Below, one piece after another: positions 54,593-64,000 of a stretch of 64,000 nt of DNA. The stretch's first letter is position 1, and each line of letters begins with the position of its first letter. The notes beneath the pieces were generated by a model, which was not told the DNA's origin, ran no database searches, and saw nothing but the letters and a program-made list of their open reading frames with translations. Origin of the DNA: Thecamonas trahens ATCC 50062 (taxonomy: Eukaryota > Apusozoa > Apusomonadida > Apusomonadidae); the NCBI RefSeq assembly GCF_000142905.1, contig NW_013657643.1, positions 1 through 64,000 on the forward strand. The letters are read 5' to 3'. The position numbers and the translations under genes are program-made.

Positions 54593-54660
54593 GGTTGCTC
54601 CTCCGCGGCCGGCTCGGGCGACGGGGACGGGTTGCGACGGCTGCGACGGCGAGTGGTCAT
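52573..54660 (-). CDS. RNA-binding protein, hnRNP L/PTB-like, with GGYGDR repeats
   Basis: Predicted nuclear splicing or mRNA-binding factor, 695 residues from 54660. Residues 1-160 are low complexity: poly-Gln, acidic stretches, and SRKRGRDD and EKKAK basic clusters. RRM-like domain 1 is about 190-275 (ILFLRPVPKTATDDEISDAV ... LAFVELES). Next is an RGG-type region with eight GGYGDR hexapeptides, then RRM 2 (ILHVRVSELRYDIDADVIHA ... AGFVQMAS), Pro/Gly-rich linkers, and two more degenerate RRMs (STVLEVRGVSSQ; PTIYIDAPGCSRDEV). Tandem divergent RRMs with ILHV/VLEV first strands resemble PTBP/hnRNP L. Single exon. Confidence 0.85.
53605..53760 (-). repeat. 18-bp tandem repeat coding for GGYGDR
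   Basis: About eight copies of an 18-base unit encoding Gly-Gly-Tyr-Gly-Asp-Arg inside the RNA-binding protein. Third-position differences between copies are few, suggesting recent expansion. Confidence 0.9.
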
Positions 54661-55477
54661 GACTGGTAGAGACTGTAGTCGTGTACGTCAAGTACCTTCT
54701 GCACACAAAGTCTGCCCCCCTCCCCCCCTCCCCTCCCCCCCCCCCCCCCTCCCCCATACCCTCTCGGTAGGTCGCTCACTCGCTTGAAACCAAAGATTTC
54801 CGCCGAGTCGCAAAACGGGCTGTCCAGCCGGACGGAGGGGGGGGGAGGGGGGGAGGGGGGATCGGGACATGGGTGATGCACATTGATGTGTTTGTGTTTG
54901 GTGGCTGGTTACGGATGTCTGAGAGAGCCCAGATCAGTGCCCGCAGCAACAGGGTGATGAGCCACAGCCACGGGTGCAACCTTGGGCGGCCACCACGATC
55001 GCTATCTTGGGTGCAACCAAGCGGCAAAGTCGCCACCTTGGGCGCAACCATAGCCGCATTCATGGCCGCAACGCAGCAGGCGATCATCATCATCATCGTC
55101 ATCGCCTTCTCCCATTCCCCTTACCACCCCCCTCCCACCCCCCTCCCATCCCCCCCATCCCCATCAAATTCTTGCAACGCAAGCAATGCCCAGCGCACGT
55201 GCTAGCTCCCCCCCCCCTCGTACCCCATCCCCCCTCCGGAGATGGCTATTATTCATCGTTCGGGTGTTCGAGCCTACGTCACATGTGAGCAGACTCGCTC
55301 GCCAGTGGTTGGGCGTTCGGCCATGTGTCACGTCATTTTGGTCGACTGGGTTCCACCCACCGAGAGATGGGACGTGGAGGGGGGGAGGGGGGAGGGGGGC
55401 ACCCGACTACCTCCCCACGGGGGCTACCTCTTACCAGGGGGGAAGAGAGAGAGACACATACATATCATTTATATACC
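54661..55477. other. Divergent intergenic region with poly-C and a small repeat cluster
   Basis: About 820 bases between the RNA-binding protein and kinase starts. It holds poly-C at 54731-54748, G-rich sequence at 54836-54859, and three copies of a TTGGGYGCAACC-type element at about 54974-55053. A TATA-like ATTTATATACC immediately precedes the kinase ATG. No gene seen. Confidence 0.55.
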
Positions 55478-58400
55478 ATGTCAGGAGGAGGAGGTAAAGG
55501 CGTACGAGGTGAGCATGGCCACAACACCTCCATTCTCTCCCAGATCATTTACCGCGACTTTGAGGATGCCACCGAGGAGCGAGGGGAAGACCTTCTGCAC
55601 TCGCGGCATGCCCCTGCCCACCACCCCTTCATCACCACCACAAGGTACAGTCCCTCCCCCTCCTCCCCTCCCCTCCCCTCCCTCCCCCTCCCCCCCCCCC
55701 TTGCCTCCTCCCTACCTGTCCTCCCCCTCCCCCTCCCCCCCCCCCTCCTCCCTCTCACCCTCTCCCTCCGCCATGCACAGCACCCCCACGCCAGAGGTCA
55801 TGATCTCCACCTCGCTGACCTCGCCGAGGGCCTCGTATCGACAGATGCTGCAGTCTCCGCCGAGTATGAGCACCTCAACCTTGCCCACCGCTGGCCCTTC
55901 TACCACAGTGCTCTCAGCCAGGGGACACAACCTGCTTGCTCCCAGGATATTCCCTCCGCATTTGGTCTCCGAGTACGAGTACGCCTCAATGTCGGAGGAA
56001 GCGTCGGACGATGGCCCTCGCTCACCGGCATCAGACATGGACCTCATTCCGCAGTTTGGCGGTCACTCGGTGCTGAGCGAGTCGACTCCCTCGCTCCCCT
56101 CGCCGCCGCCAAAGGAAAACTCGCTGGTCTCGTTTGCGAACCTCTCGATTCCGCACGAGCCGTCCAAGCCCGAGCCGGTCTCGTCGCCCGACTGCTCCCC
56201 GGTGCAGACCCCACGCGGGCAGCCGGATTCGGATGACGAGCCGGAAAACACGAGTGATGGAAGCAGCGGGCCACCAAGCGGCATGCTTCGGACACAGCGT
56301 GCGTCGACGATGGCTGCGCGCCCGTCACGGATGCGCGCCCGCAAGGCTCTTATCCGCTCGCTCTCCCCGCCGCCGTCGCACGTCATGCCGCCGCCGTCGT
56401 CACCTGGCGATGTCGCTGCCACTGCCGACGCCATCGGCCTCGCCATCCCCCCCCTCGACATCACCGGCCGCCGGAGCCGGACCCTGACCGAGTCATCGCA
56501 GCCGGGTGCCGCGCCGCGGCCGCACGCTCACCGCTCGATCTCGGGCGACACTGCAGTGTCCAAGACGAGCATTGCGCGACTGCAGCGTGCGCGGACCGCG
56601 TTCCTCCGCGACGCCAAGGCCTTCAAGCGGGCGCTCAAGGCCGCTGGCGCGCAGCCACCGCCGCCGCCCGCCCGCGGCACGACGCCCAAGGGCGGGTCAG
56701 CCGGTGCCGCCTTTGTGCTCTGCCACACCAATGCGAGCTCGGTGCTCGCGCTCATTGACGAGCTGTCCGACTACGACGTCGAGCGCATTGTGGTGGAGAA
56801 GCCCGACTTTCGAACCGAGCTCCTCCATCAGTACCTGCGCGCATGGGACCCGGCTTGTCCGGCCAAGCGCGCGCTGTACCCGGTCCTCTTCTCCGCGGCA
56901 GCCATTGCCGCTGTCCTCGAGGACCTCGCGTACACCGCCATTCTGCAGTTGGCCTCGCCGCCTGAGCGCCACCGCGTGGTATCGGTCGTCTCGCCGCGGG
57001 CAGCCCGCGAGCTGCACTCGGCCACGCCGACGCCGCGCTACGACCCCGGTGCGCCGCTGTACTCGACGACCGGCTCGGCTTCAGCGTCGGCGTCGGCCTC
57101 GGTCTCGTCAGCCACTATCACTCCGCGTGATGTTCCGGGCCTCCCGCCACTTGACATGCACTCCTGTAGCAACAAGATGGGCGGCGCCGACTCCCCGCAC
57201 TCGCCACCGCGCGCCTCGACCTCGTCGCCGGCCATTGTCGACCCGAGCACGCTGCGGATTGCCGCGCCCCGCTCGCGCGAAGTCTCGCCACGGCTCGACC
57301 CGTCGTCGGGTGAGAACACACCTGTGCTCGACAAGTCGACCACTGGCTTTTTTGGCCTCCTCCGTAAGATTGGCAAGCGCTGGTCGCGCAAAGGAACGCT
57401 CCCGCCGTCGCGGATCGCCGCAAGTGCTGCCGACGGAGCAAGGCCAATCGAGAGCGAGTCTCCGCTGGAGTCGCCAGAGCTGCAAAAGGCACCCTCCGGG
57501 GAGTCGGACGCCGCCGGTGTCAACGCCAACAACGTGCTCATTCCCGCGCTTGGAGAGCTGCCACTGGAGCAGGCCCAAGCCAAGGGTGCCAAGACGCCGA
57601 GCACAGCGACAACGGCAACAACAACGACGTCGACGACGACGGCATCAACGCCCGTCTCAGCCCCGCTCCCACCGCCAAACACGCCGCTCGCCGGCAAGCT
57701 GGCCGACGTGGACGTGCCGCAGCTCTTGCTCTGCCGCATCTGTGAGCAACAGGTGCCGGACCTGCCTGCGCACTCGCGGACCTGCCTCGCCATTGCCGAG
57801 GACGAGGAAAAGGCCGGCTCGGTTGACCTGCGGCTCATCGGGCAGCTGCGCAAGCTCAAGCCGCACATAGAGGCGCTGGAGTCCGGGCTCAAGGCACCTG
57901 GTGCGTCGGAGCTGAGAGAGGACGGGCGGACCGAGCCTGCACACGCGCGGGCCAAGCAGCAGCTCTCGCTGCTGCGGCTGGTGGCAGACACCATCATCAA
58001 CCTGGGTATCAACGAGAACTCGGTCTCGTACGACGACGCCATCACGTCGGCTTCGATGGCGGTCGACGTCCTCCGATCGCACGCCGACAAAGTGGATCTT
58101 TCGGTGGTGACGCAGCTCTCACTCGAGAAGCTCATCGACAAGGCGTGCAGCTTGCTGGAGACCAAGATGCAGGCGCTACTGTCTGCCAAGACCAAGGCGG
58201 CCGAGTCTGCGGCCGAGTCGGGCCACGCACGGAATCCGGAGCACACGGTTTGGGTGACGCGAGCAGCGTCGCAGCCAAACATCCTCACGCCGCCGGCAGG
58301 AAACCCGGTGCCGACGGCGCCGACGAGTGTGGCCCAAAGGGCGCTGGCGGCGCAAAAGGGCCACACGCGGCGGTCGTCAAGCGGCTCGGGCCTCATGGGC

Positions 58401-59978
58401 GTGCCCACCATCCGCGAGTTCAAGATCATCGACCGGATTAGCGCCGGGGCGTATGGGAGGGTGTATCTCGCGCGGAAGCGGACAACCGGTGACCTGTACG
58501 CCATCAAGGTGATCAAGAAAAAGGATCTTGCCCGTAAGAACCAGCTGCAGTATGCGCGGGCGGAGCGCGACATCCTCTCGGACGTGCACGACGCACCGTT
58601 TCTGGTCACGCTCTACTTTGCCTTTCAGTCGCAGCGCAACCTGTACCTCGTGATGGAGTACCTCAACGGCGGCGACGTGCTGGCGCTCCTGTCGGCGTTT
58701 GGCGCGCTGGAGGAGGCGCACGCGCGGCAGTACGTGGCCGAGGTTGTCTCTGCCCTCGACTACCTCCACTCGCACGGCATTGTCCATCGTGATCTCAAGC
58801 CAGAGAACCTGCTCGTCGACTCTAAGGGCCACCTCAAGCTCATCGACTTTGGCCTCTCGTTCCGCGGCATGATGACGGACCACCCACTGCACAACGTTGT
58901 CTCGTCGTACTCGGACGAAGGGGGCACCGAGGTGCCCGAGTCGCCGGCATCGGGCATGTTGGGCCCTGTCGACAGCGAGCGGCGCCACAACTCGAACGTC
59001 GGCACGCCCGACTACCTCGCTCCGGAGATCATTCTCGGTACCGGCCACGCACATCACGTCGACTGGTGGGCGCTTGGGTGTGTGACCTTTGAGCTCCTTG
59101 TCGGCCTCCCGCCGTTCCATGCCGACTCGATCGAGCTCCTCTTTGCCAACATTGTCGAGCGCAACGTGGTCGGCGGGTGGCCGGCGGTGCCCGAGGACAT
59201 GTCCGAGGAGGCGCGCGATTTTACCGACCGCCTGCTGGTGCTGCAGCCCGAGGAACGGCTCGGCGCGTGCGGCGCGGACGAGGTCAAGGCCCACCCATGG
59301 TTCCGCGGCATCGACTGGGCCACAGTCCACCAAGGCCAGGCGCCGTTTGTGCCCAAGCCGGTCGACGCCGAGGACCTCTCGTACCACGACGACCGCTCGG
59401 GCAAGTCGAGGCTAGACGAGGCCGAGCTCCGCGAGGTCGCCGAGGACGACGACCACCAGCACCGGGTGCTCGAGGAGCTCCGCCCACCGCCGATGTCGCC
59501 GGAGCTGGCGACCGCCAAGTCGGCGCCGCCCGCGCGCAGCCGCCGCTCGGGCGGGCCGCCCAAGTACGGCGTCTTTGATGGCTTTGCCTTTGGCGGCCCC
59601 GCATCGGACTCGATCCTTGCCCGCCCGAACCTCGACGACGAGGTCGCAGACGACGCTGGCAGCGGCGGCGACCAAGCCGGCGACGACGACGCCGTCCTCG
59701 ACCTCTCAGACTTTGCCGTCGTCAACAAGCGTGCACTGCTGAAGAAGAACAACGAAGTGGCTATGGCGTCGCCCAAGACCTCGCGACCGCACTCGCGCAC
59801 CGCCTCGTTTTCCGGCGTCCCGCCGCACATGAGCGACCTCGCCAGCGGCCCGGGACTCTCCAACTCGTCGTCGACCTCGCACCTGGCCGACCTCCGCGAC
59901 CGGCTGCTAGTCATCCAAGCCGATCGCTCCGACGAGTCCGGCGAGTCGCGGGAGCTCTCGATCTCACCGAACATGTAG
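55478..59978 (+). CDS. AGC-family Ser/Thr kinase, Rim15/IREH1/MAST type
   Basis: 1454 residues: exon 1 (55478-55644, MSGGGGKGVRGEHGHNTSIL) joins across a 136-base C-rich intron (GTACAG donor, GCACAG acceptor) to exon 2 (55781-59978) in phase. The N-terminal 700 residues are mostly disordered. Near residue 704 is a zinc-finger-like CRICEQQVPDLPAHSRTC, typical of the Rim15/IREH1 branch. The kinase domain is at about 931-1230: FKIIDRISAGAYGRVYLARK (the Ser replacing the first loop Gly is usual in MAST kinases), YAIKVIKKK, VHRDLKPEN, LIDFGLS, a long activation segment, then VGTPDYLAPEIIL and VDWWALGC. The C-terminal extension has DDRSGKSRLDE-like acidic stretches. Such kinases act in nutrient/PP2A (ENSA) signalling or cytoskeleton control. 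Confidence 0.92.
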
Positions 59979-60099
59979 CCAGCCAAGCTGAGTGAACACA
60001 GAAACCAAGTGGCGCGGAGAAGCACATTGAGTCAATGACGCGCATCGCAGCGCCTTCAGCAGCAATCAGCCGACCACTCAACGCCGGTGACGACAGCCG

Positions 60100-61188
60100 A
60101 TGTTCCGAGTGAGCGGCAGCGGGCTGCGCATGGCACTTGGACTTGGCGGGCGGCGGACTGTTACGACTGTCAGTAAAGGCAGTAGAGGCAGTGGTGGAGG
60201 AGGCGGTGCTAGTGCTGGTAGTGGTGCGACTGCCCGTGCTGGTGGTGGTGGTGGTGGTGGTGGTGGTGGTGGTGGTGGTGGGTCGGCGGCAGGGAGTGGC
60301 CGTGCCAGCAAGTGGTTGATGGTCCTGCCGATCACCTTTGCCGGCCTGGGCACGTGGCAGGTCTATCGCCACCAGTGGAAGCAGGATCTGTTGGATGTAC
60401 GTGAGAGAGAGGAAGGAAGGAGGGGGGGGGGGGGGAGGGGGGGAGGGTCGTGTGGGTGGTGGGTGTGACTCATGTGTGTCCTGCTGGAATCGGCCGACTT
60501 GCTGCCACCGTCTCGGCTCTATGTGCTGTCTGATACCGGACCATGACGGGCGCAACACAATTGATGACTCTCCACTGGCCTCGATCGCACGCGCTCTCGC
60601 TCCCAGCGTGTGGCCCAGCGTATTGAGCACGAGCCAATGCCGCTGGCTACGCCGACGCGCGAAGAGGTCGAGAATGAGCTCGAGTACACCCGCGTGGTCA
60701 CCCACGGCAGCTTTGACCACTCGGCTGAGATTCTGATGGTGCCCAAGCTGTGGGATGGTGAGCCTGGGGCACACGTTCTCACCCCGCTAGTTCGCGACGA
60801 CGGCTCGCGGGTTCTTGTCAATCGTGGCTTTGTCCCGCGCGAGCTCATGCCGCAGGACTCTCGTCGCGACTCGCTCGTCGATGGCCGCGTTGCGGTCGCC
60901 GGCATCCTGCGCGCCACCGAGCGGCCCAACTCGTTTACCCCCGACAACAAGCCCGAGTCCGGGACTTGGTACTGGCGCGACATCGACGCGCTCGTTGAAA
61001 CCCTCGACGTTCTCCCGTTTGTTGTCGAGGCCGGCGCGCCTCTGCCCACCGACGAGCCGGCTGACGATTCGCCCATTCGCCCGGGCGTCACCGTCATCTC
61101 GGTGCCTAACAACCACTGGCACTACGCTGCCACCTGGTACGCCCTCGCGCTCGCCACCTCGGTCATGTACCTCCGCCGCCCGCTGTGA
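60100..61188 (+). CDS. SURF1: SURF1-like cytochrome c oxidase assembly protein
   Basis: Inner mitochondrial membrane factor assisting haem a insertion into COX1. Exon 1 (60100-60396) encodes a basic presequence (MFRVSGSGLRMALGLGGRRT), a poly-Gly run from a GGT repeat, and the first membrane helix with the family motif LGTWQVYRHQWKQ. A 210-base intron with GTACGT donor follows; exon 2 (60607-61188) gives ELEYTRVVTHGSFDHS, VLVNRGFVPRE and the last helix HYAATWYALALATSVMYL. 292 residues, matching SURF1. A downstream in-phase acceptor would drop four residues (RVAQ). Confidence 0.92.
60240..60281. repeat. (GGT)n coding microsatellite in SURF1
   Basis: About fourteen GGT triplets encoding poly-Gly between the presequence and first helix of the SURF1 protein. 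Confidence 0.9.
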
Positions 61189-61331
61189 GCGTTGGCTCTT
61201 GCTGCGCAGGAGGCCGCGTGTGTGTTACAACTCGCTATCAAAATCTCCCGTGCTGCCAGTTCCTGCGGTTGCCGGCAAACGAGCGCTTCCGGCGCACCAG
61301 AGGCGGGCAGCGCCTGCGAGCGTCCAGCACG

Positions 61332-64000
61332 CTACATCAGGTAGTTGAGCGGAACAACGCCGGTGAGCCCGCTGCTCACGTTGCGCGCCCTGCACCAACC
61401 GTCATCAAACTCTTCAAGCACCTCGACCTGGTCGCCCTCGGCGCACGCCAGCTCGTCGGTCTCGGTGCCAGCAAACGCGTACCGCATCGCACGCCGAGTC
61501 GCCACAATGCCAGGCGCAGGCGGCGGCGGAAGCGTCGGAGCCTTGGACTCCGGCTCGGGCACCGCGTCGGTCGGCGCGATGCCCCACGCCACGAGCTCGA
61601 GAGCAGCCGCGTCCGCGTCGCGCGCCGCGGCTGCCCGCGACCGCCGCCGCCGCGACCGCACAAGCACCGCCAGCGCGATGGCGCCCACCGCAATGAGCGC
61701 AAAGCCTGAACCGGCGACCGTGGCATACGTCGCAGTCGGCGACATGGCCGGCGTCGACTTGGACTGGACCGACGCACCCTGCTGGGCGCCGGCACCGCCA
61801 GCCGGGCCGGTCACCGTCAGTGGGTTCGACGTGTCGCAAGCCCCCTGCGCGTAGTCGACCGCGCCGATGTCGTGCGGCGAGCTCCGGGAGCGCCGGCAGA
61901 AGTCGTTAGTGACCTGCGAGAGCGAGACGCCAGCGTTGATAAAGTTAGACCGCTGCGAGGTGTCGCCCGAGAGGCGGAAGTCGCCGTTGTCCGCATCGAC
62001 AAAGGCGCTGCGGGCGGCGGCAACGGTGGTGAGCCAGTTGGAGCCACTGGTGGACGAGCCGCCGTTGCGGTCGGAGATGTCGCCACCGGCGATGATGTTG
62101 TTGCGGATGTCGGCGGTCGAGGTGTCGAACCGCACGTCGATACCGTCGGTGTTGAACAAAACATTGTTGTAGATCTTGGTGTCGCGCGCCTCGTTGAGGT
62201 AGATGCCGATGGCGGCGCAGTTGATGATCACGTTGTTGCGCATGGTGCCGCGGCGGTGCTCCGGGTTGCATGTCCCCTGCCCGCACACCGAGTCTGGCGA
62301 CGTGCCGCCGCCGCCAAACGAAATACCGATGCGCACGCCGCCCGAGTGGAGGACCGAACAGGCGATGAGGTTGCCCTCGTAGATGCCGTCGGCGCCGTTG
62401 GACTTCATGAACGACTGGTACGAGATAGTGTTGCCGCCGTCCTTCCACGCGTCGTGGAAGTAGTTGTTGCGGACAATCCACCGCTCGCCACCGTCGATGT
62501 TGGCCGGGGTGACCGGCGCCGAGGTCCGGCGCCCGCCGGTGTTGTAGAACTCGTTGTGCTCGAGGAGGCAGTCGTCGGGGAACTGGCCGCTCCCGATGTT
62601 TGACTTGATCTGGGCGTTAAAGTCGCGGATGACGCAACGGCGCATGACGAAAAAGTCAGCGTCGCCCTGAACGTGGAACGCGTGCTCGCAGTAGTCGTGG
62701 TCCGAGCACGTGCCGGTGATGTCGAGGTCCTCAAAGGTCCAGTACTTGGCGGTGACCACAAAGCCCTCGACGTAGTTGGACGAGTGCGAAAAGTAGAGCT
62801 TGTGGCCAGGGAGGCCGCGGACGGTGATCGGGTTCGACGACGTGCCCGAGCGCGAGCACGAGATACGGCGTAGCGAGTTGAAGGTAATCGAGCCCGAGAT
62901 GCCGATGACGTCGCCCGGCGAGGCGTTGGCGATAGCGTTGGTGAGCGCAGACGCAGAACTCACGGTGACGGTGACCGGGGGCGGGGCGGGGCCAGGACCA
63001 GGCGTCGGGGTCGGGCCCGGCGTCGGGGCCGGCGTCCCAGCGCCGACGGACCAGTTGATGACAAACCCGTTGCCGACCGTGTTCGAGTCGGAGGTGAACC
63101 GGATGTTGCCGTTGCCGGGAATCGAGGCGATGGTCGGGATCGAGGTGCCCGAGTACTGCTGGCCCGTCGAGAGAGTCAGGAAGTCGTAGTTGGCTTCGGT
63201 GTTGAACTCGGCCGCTGTCAGCGAGATGGATGACGTCGACGGGAACTGGAAGTTCCACGTGCAGTCAAGGTCGTTGCCGTAGTAGGTCGAGGTCGAGAAC
63301 GGCGTCGGAACCGTAATCGTGCCCGAGGTGCCGGACGAGATGGTGATCGTGCCGGAGCACTGCGCCGGCGGCGAGGGGGTCGGGGTCGGGGCCGGCGTCG
63401 GGGCTGGCGTCCCAGCGCCGACGGACCAGTTGATGACAAACCCGTTGTCACGGTCCAGTCGACAACAATCCCCGCTCGGCGGTGTTGCCATCGCTCACAA
63501 AGCGGAACGTGCCGTCACCGCCAATCGTCGGCAGTGCGGTCGGTGAGCCGGTGTACTGCCACGACGACGGCGCCGTGTCGGTGAGATACACCCAGTCGTA
63601 GTCGGGCTCAGTGTTGAAGTGAATGACGTTGAACGAGACCTGGGCCGAGAGCGGGTGGGTCCATGTCCAGCGGCAATCGAGGTTGTGGCCGTAGGTGCCA
63701 GCCGGGTCGTAAGGGTCGGGGATCGAGATCCGGCCCGAGGTGCCCGAGAGGAAGACCGTGCCAGAGCACGGGGTGCCTGGAGCCGGAGTCGGCGACGGAG
63801 TCGGTGCCGGAGTCGGCGACGGAGTCGGTGACGGGGTTGGTGACGGAGTCGGCGACGGGGTTGGTGACGGAGTCGGCGACGGGGTCGCACTGCTCACCGA
63901 CCAGTTGATGACAAATCCGTTGCCGACCGTGTTCGAGTCGGAGGTGAACCGGATGTTGCCGTTGCCGGGAATCGATGCCATCGTCGGGATCGACGTGCCT
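61332..64000 (-). CDS. CUB / parallel beta-helix / transmembrane / SH3 protein (5' end beyond window, frame broken)
   Basis: Runs off the right edge; its start is outside. Visible order from the N-terminal side: CUB-like domains (CSGTVFLSGTSGRISIPDPY, CRWTWTH, DYDWVYL; CSGTITISSGTSGTI, DFLTLSTG) separated by PTPSPTP linkers. A pectate-lyase-like right-handed beta-helix follows (ALTNAIANASPGDVIGISG ... NNVLFNTDGIDVRF), then a transmembrane helix (GSGFALIAVGAIALAVLVRS), a basic stop, and a complete SH3 domain at the very C-terminus (MRYAFAGTETDELACAEGDQ, EEFDDGWCRARN, GVVPLNYL). The frame is lost at about 63450-63480, where two CUB endings (VVDWTV and GFVINWSV) are spliced in sequence, suggesting collapse of near-identical repeats. 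Likely a surface sugar-binding or lyase-like receptor signalling through SH3. Confidence 0.8.

Noticed and set aside
1-64000. Bacterial contamination or a prokaryotic genomic island
   Set aside because: Phase-consistent spliceosomal introns, telomere repeats and typical eukaryotic genes (VPS33, ZPR1, SURF1, RRP36) run throughout.
1-64000. CRISPR arrays, transposons, rRNA or tRNA genes
   Set aside because: No spaced direct repeats, transposase or reverse transcriptase motifs, terminal inverted repeats or rRNA segments were recognised; tRNAs were not systematically scanned and could be missed.

Overview
The window reads as the left end of a chromosome from a GC-rich, compact eukaryotic genome. 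It opens with telomere repeats on the C-rich strand, carries about 31 protein genes on both strands, and most genes have one short intron near the 5' end, usually with a GTACG donor. Gene content is that of a free-living heterotrophic protist: SNARE/HOPS trafficking, mitochondrial beta-oxidation, haem synthesis, cytochrome oxidase assembly, PARG, AGC kinase and very large extracellular repeat proteins, with no plastid genes. An apusomonad such as Thecamonas is my best guess; this is an inference from memory of gene style, not something the sequence proves. Two assembly gaps (12543-12854 and 23151-23587) abut poly-C tracts.

Layout. 1-168 telomere; 169-1988 pyrimidine-rich subtelomere with no convincing gene; 1989-8627 a giant FG-GAP/beta-helix multi-pass membrane protein; 9246-12316 an F-box/ankyrin gene and PARG; 12915-15605 a LIM protein and a secreted/membrane protein; 15749-20094 an unknown protein, a signal-peptide JmjC protein and a coiled-coil protein; 20227-27485 a nucleotide-sugar neighbourhood (PGM2-type mutase, a thioesterase, a GalU-sugar kinase fusion, an SDR epimerase); 27587-31934 an S28 peptidase, ZPR1 and a Ser-rich nuclear-type protein; 32219-34648 a uroporphyrinogen decarboxylase-hydroxymethylbilane synthase fusion; 35283-42962 a small membrane protein, DUF4112, VPS33, a coiled-coil protein, RRP36 and thiolase; 44053-49545 a mitoferrin-like carrier, a selenoprotein U gene, an RIIa-type docking protein, a thioredoxin-like protein and a small secreted protein; 49832-61188 a second F-box/ankyrin gene, HADH, an RRM protein, a Rim15/IREH1-type kinase and SURF1; 61332 to the right edge a CUB/beta-helix/SH3 membrane protein.

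Most notable. (i) A PRXL2/SelU gene has an in-frame UGA exactly where the redox Cys is expected, and a good SECIS-like hairpin in its 3' UTR. (ii) UROD and HMBS, steps 5 and 3 of tetrapyrrole synthesis, are one protein. (iii) A GalU-type nucleotidyltransferase is fused to an L-arabinokinase/galactokinase-type GHMP kinase and sits between a PGM2 mutase and a sugar-nucleotide epimerase. (iv) A membrane protein combines extracellular CUB and pectate-lyase-like beta-helix domains with an intracellular SH3. Many long genes are broken by single missing bases at or next to homopolymers; I read these as base-calling errors in the assembly, so affected coordinates are given for the whole locus.

Functional threads: nucleotide-sugar salvage (20-27 kb); mitochondrial iron/haem/oxidase (UROD-HMBS, mitoferrin, SURF1, perhaps the 69-residue membrane protein); and mitochondrial beta-oxidation (thiolase and HADH, the last two steps).
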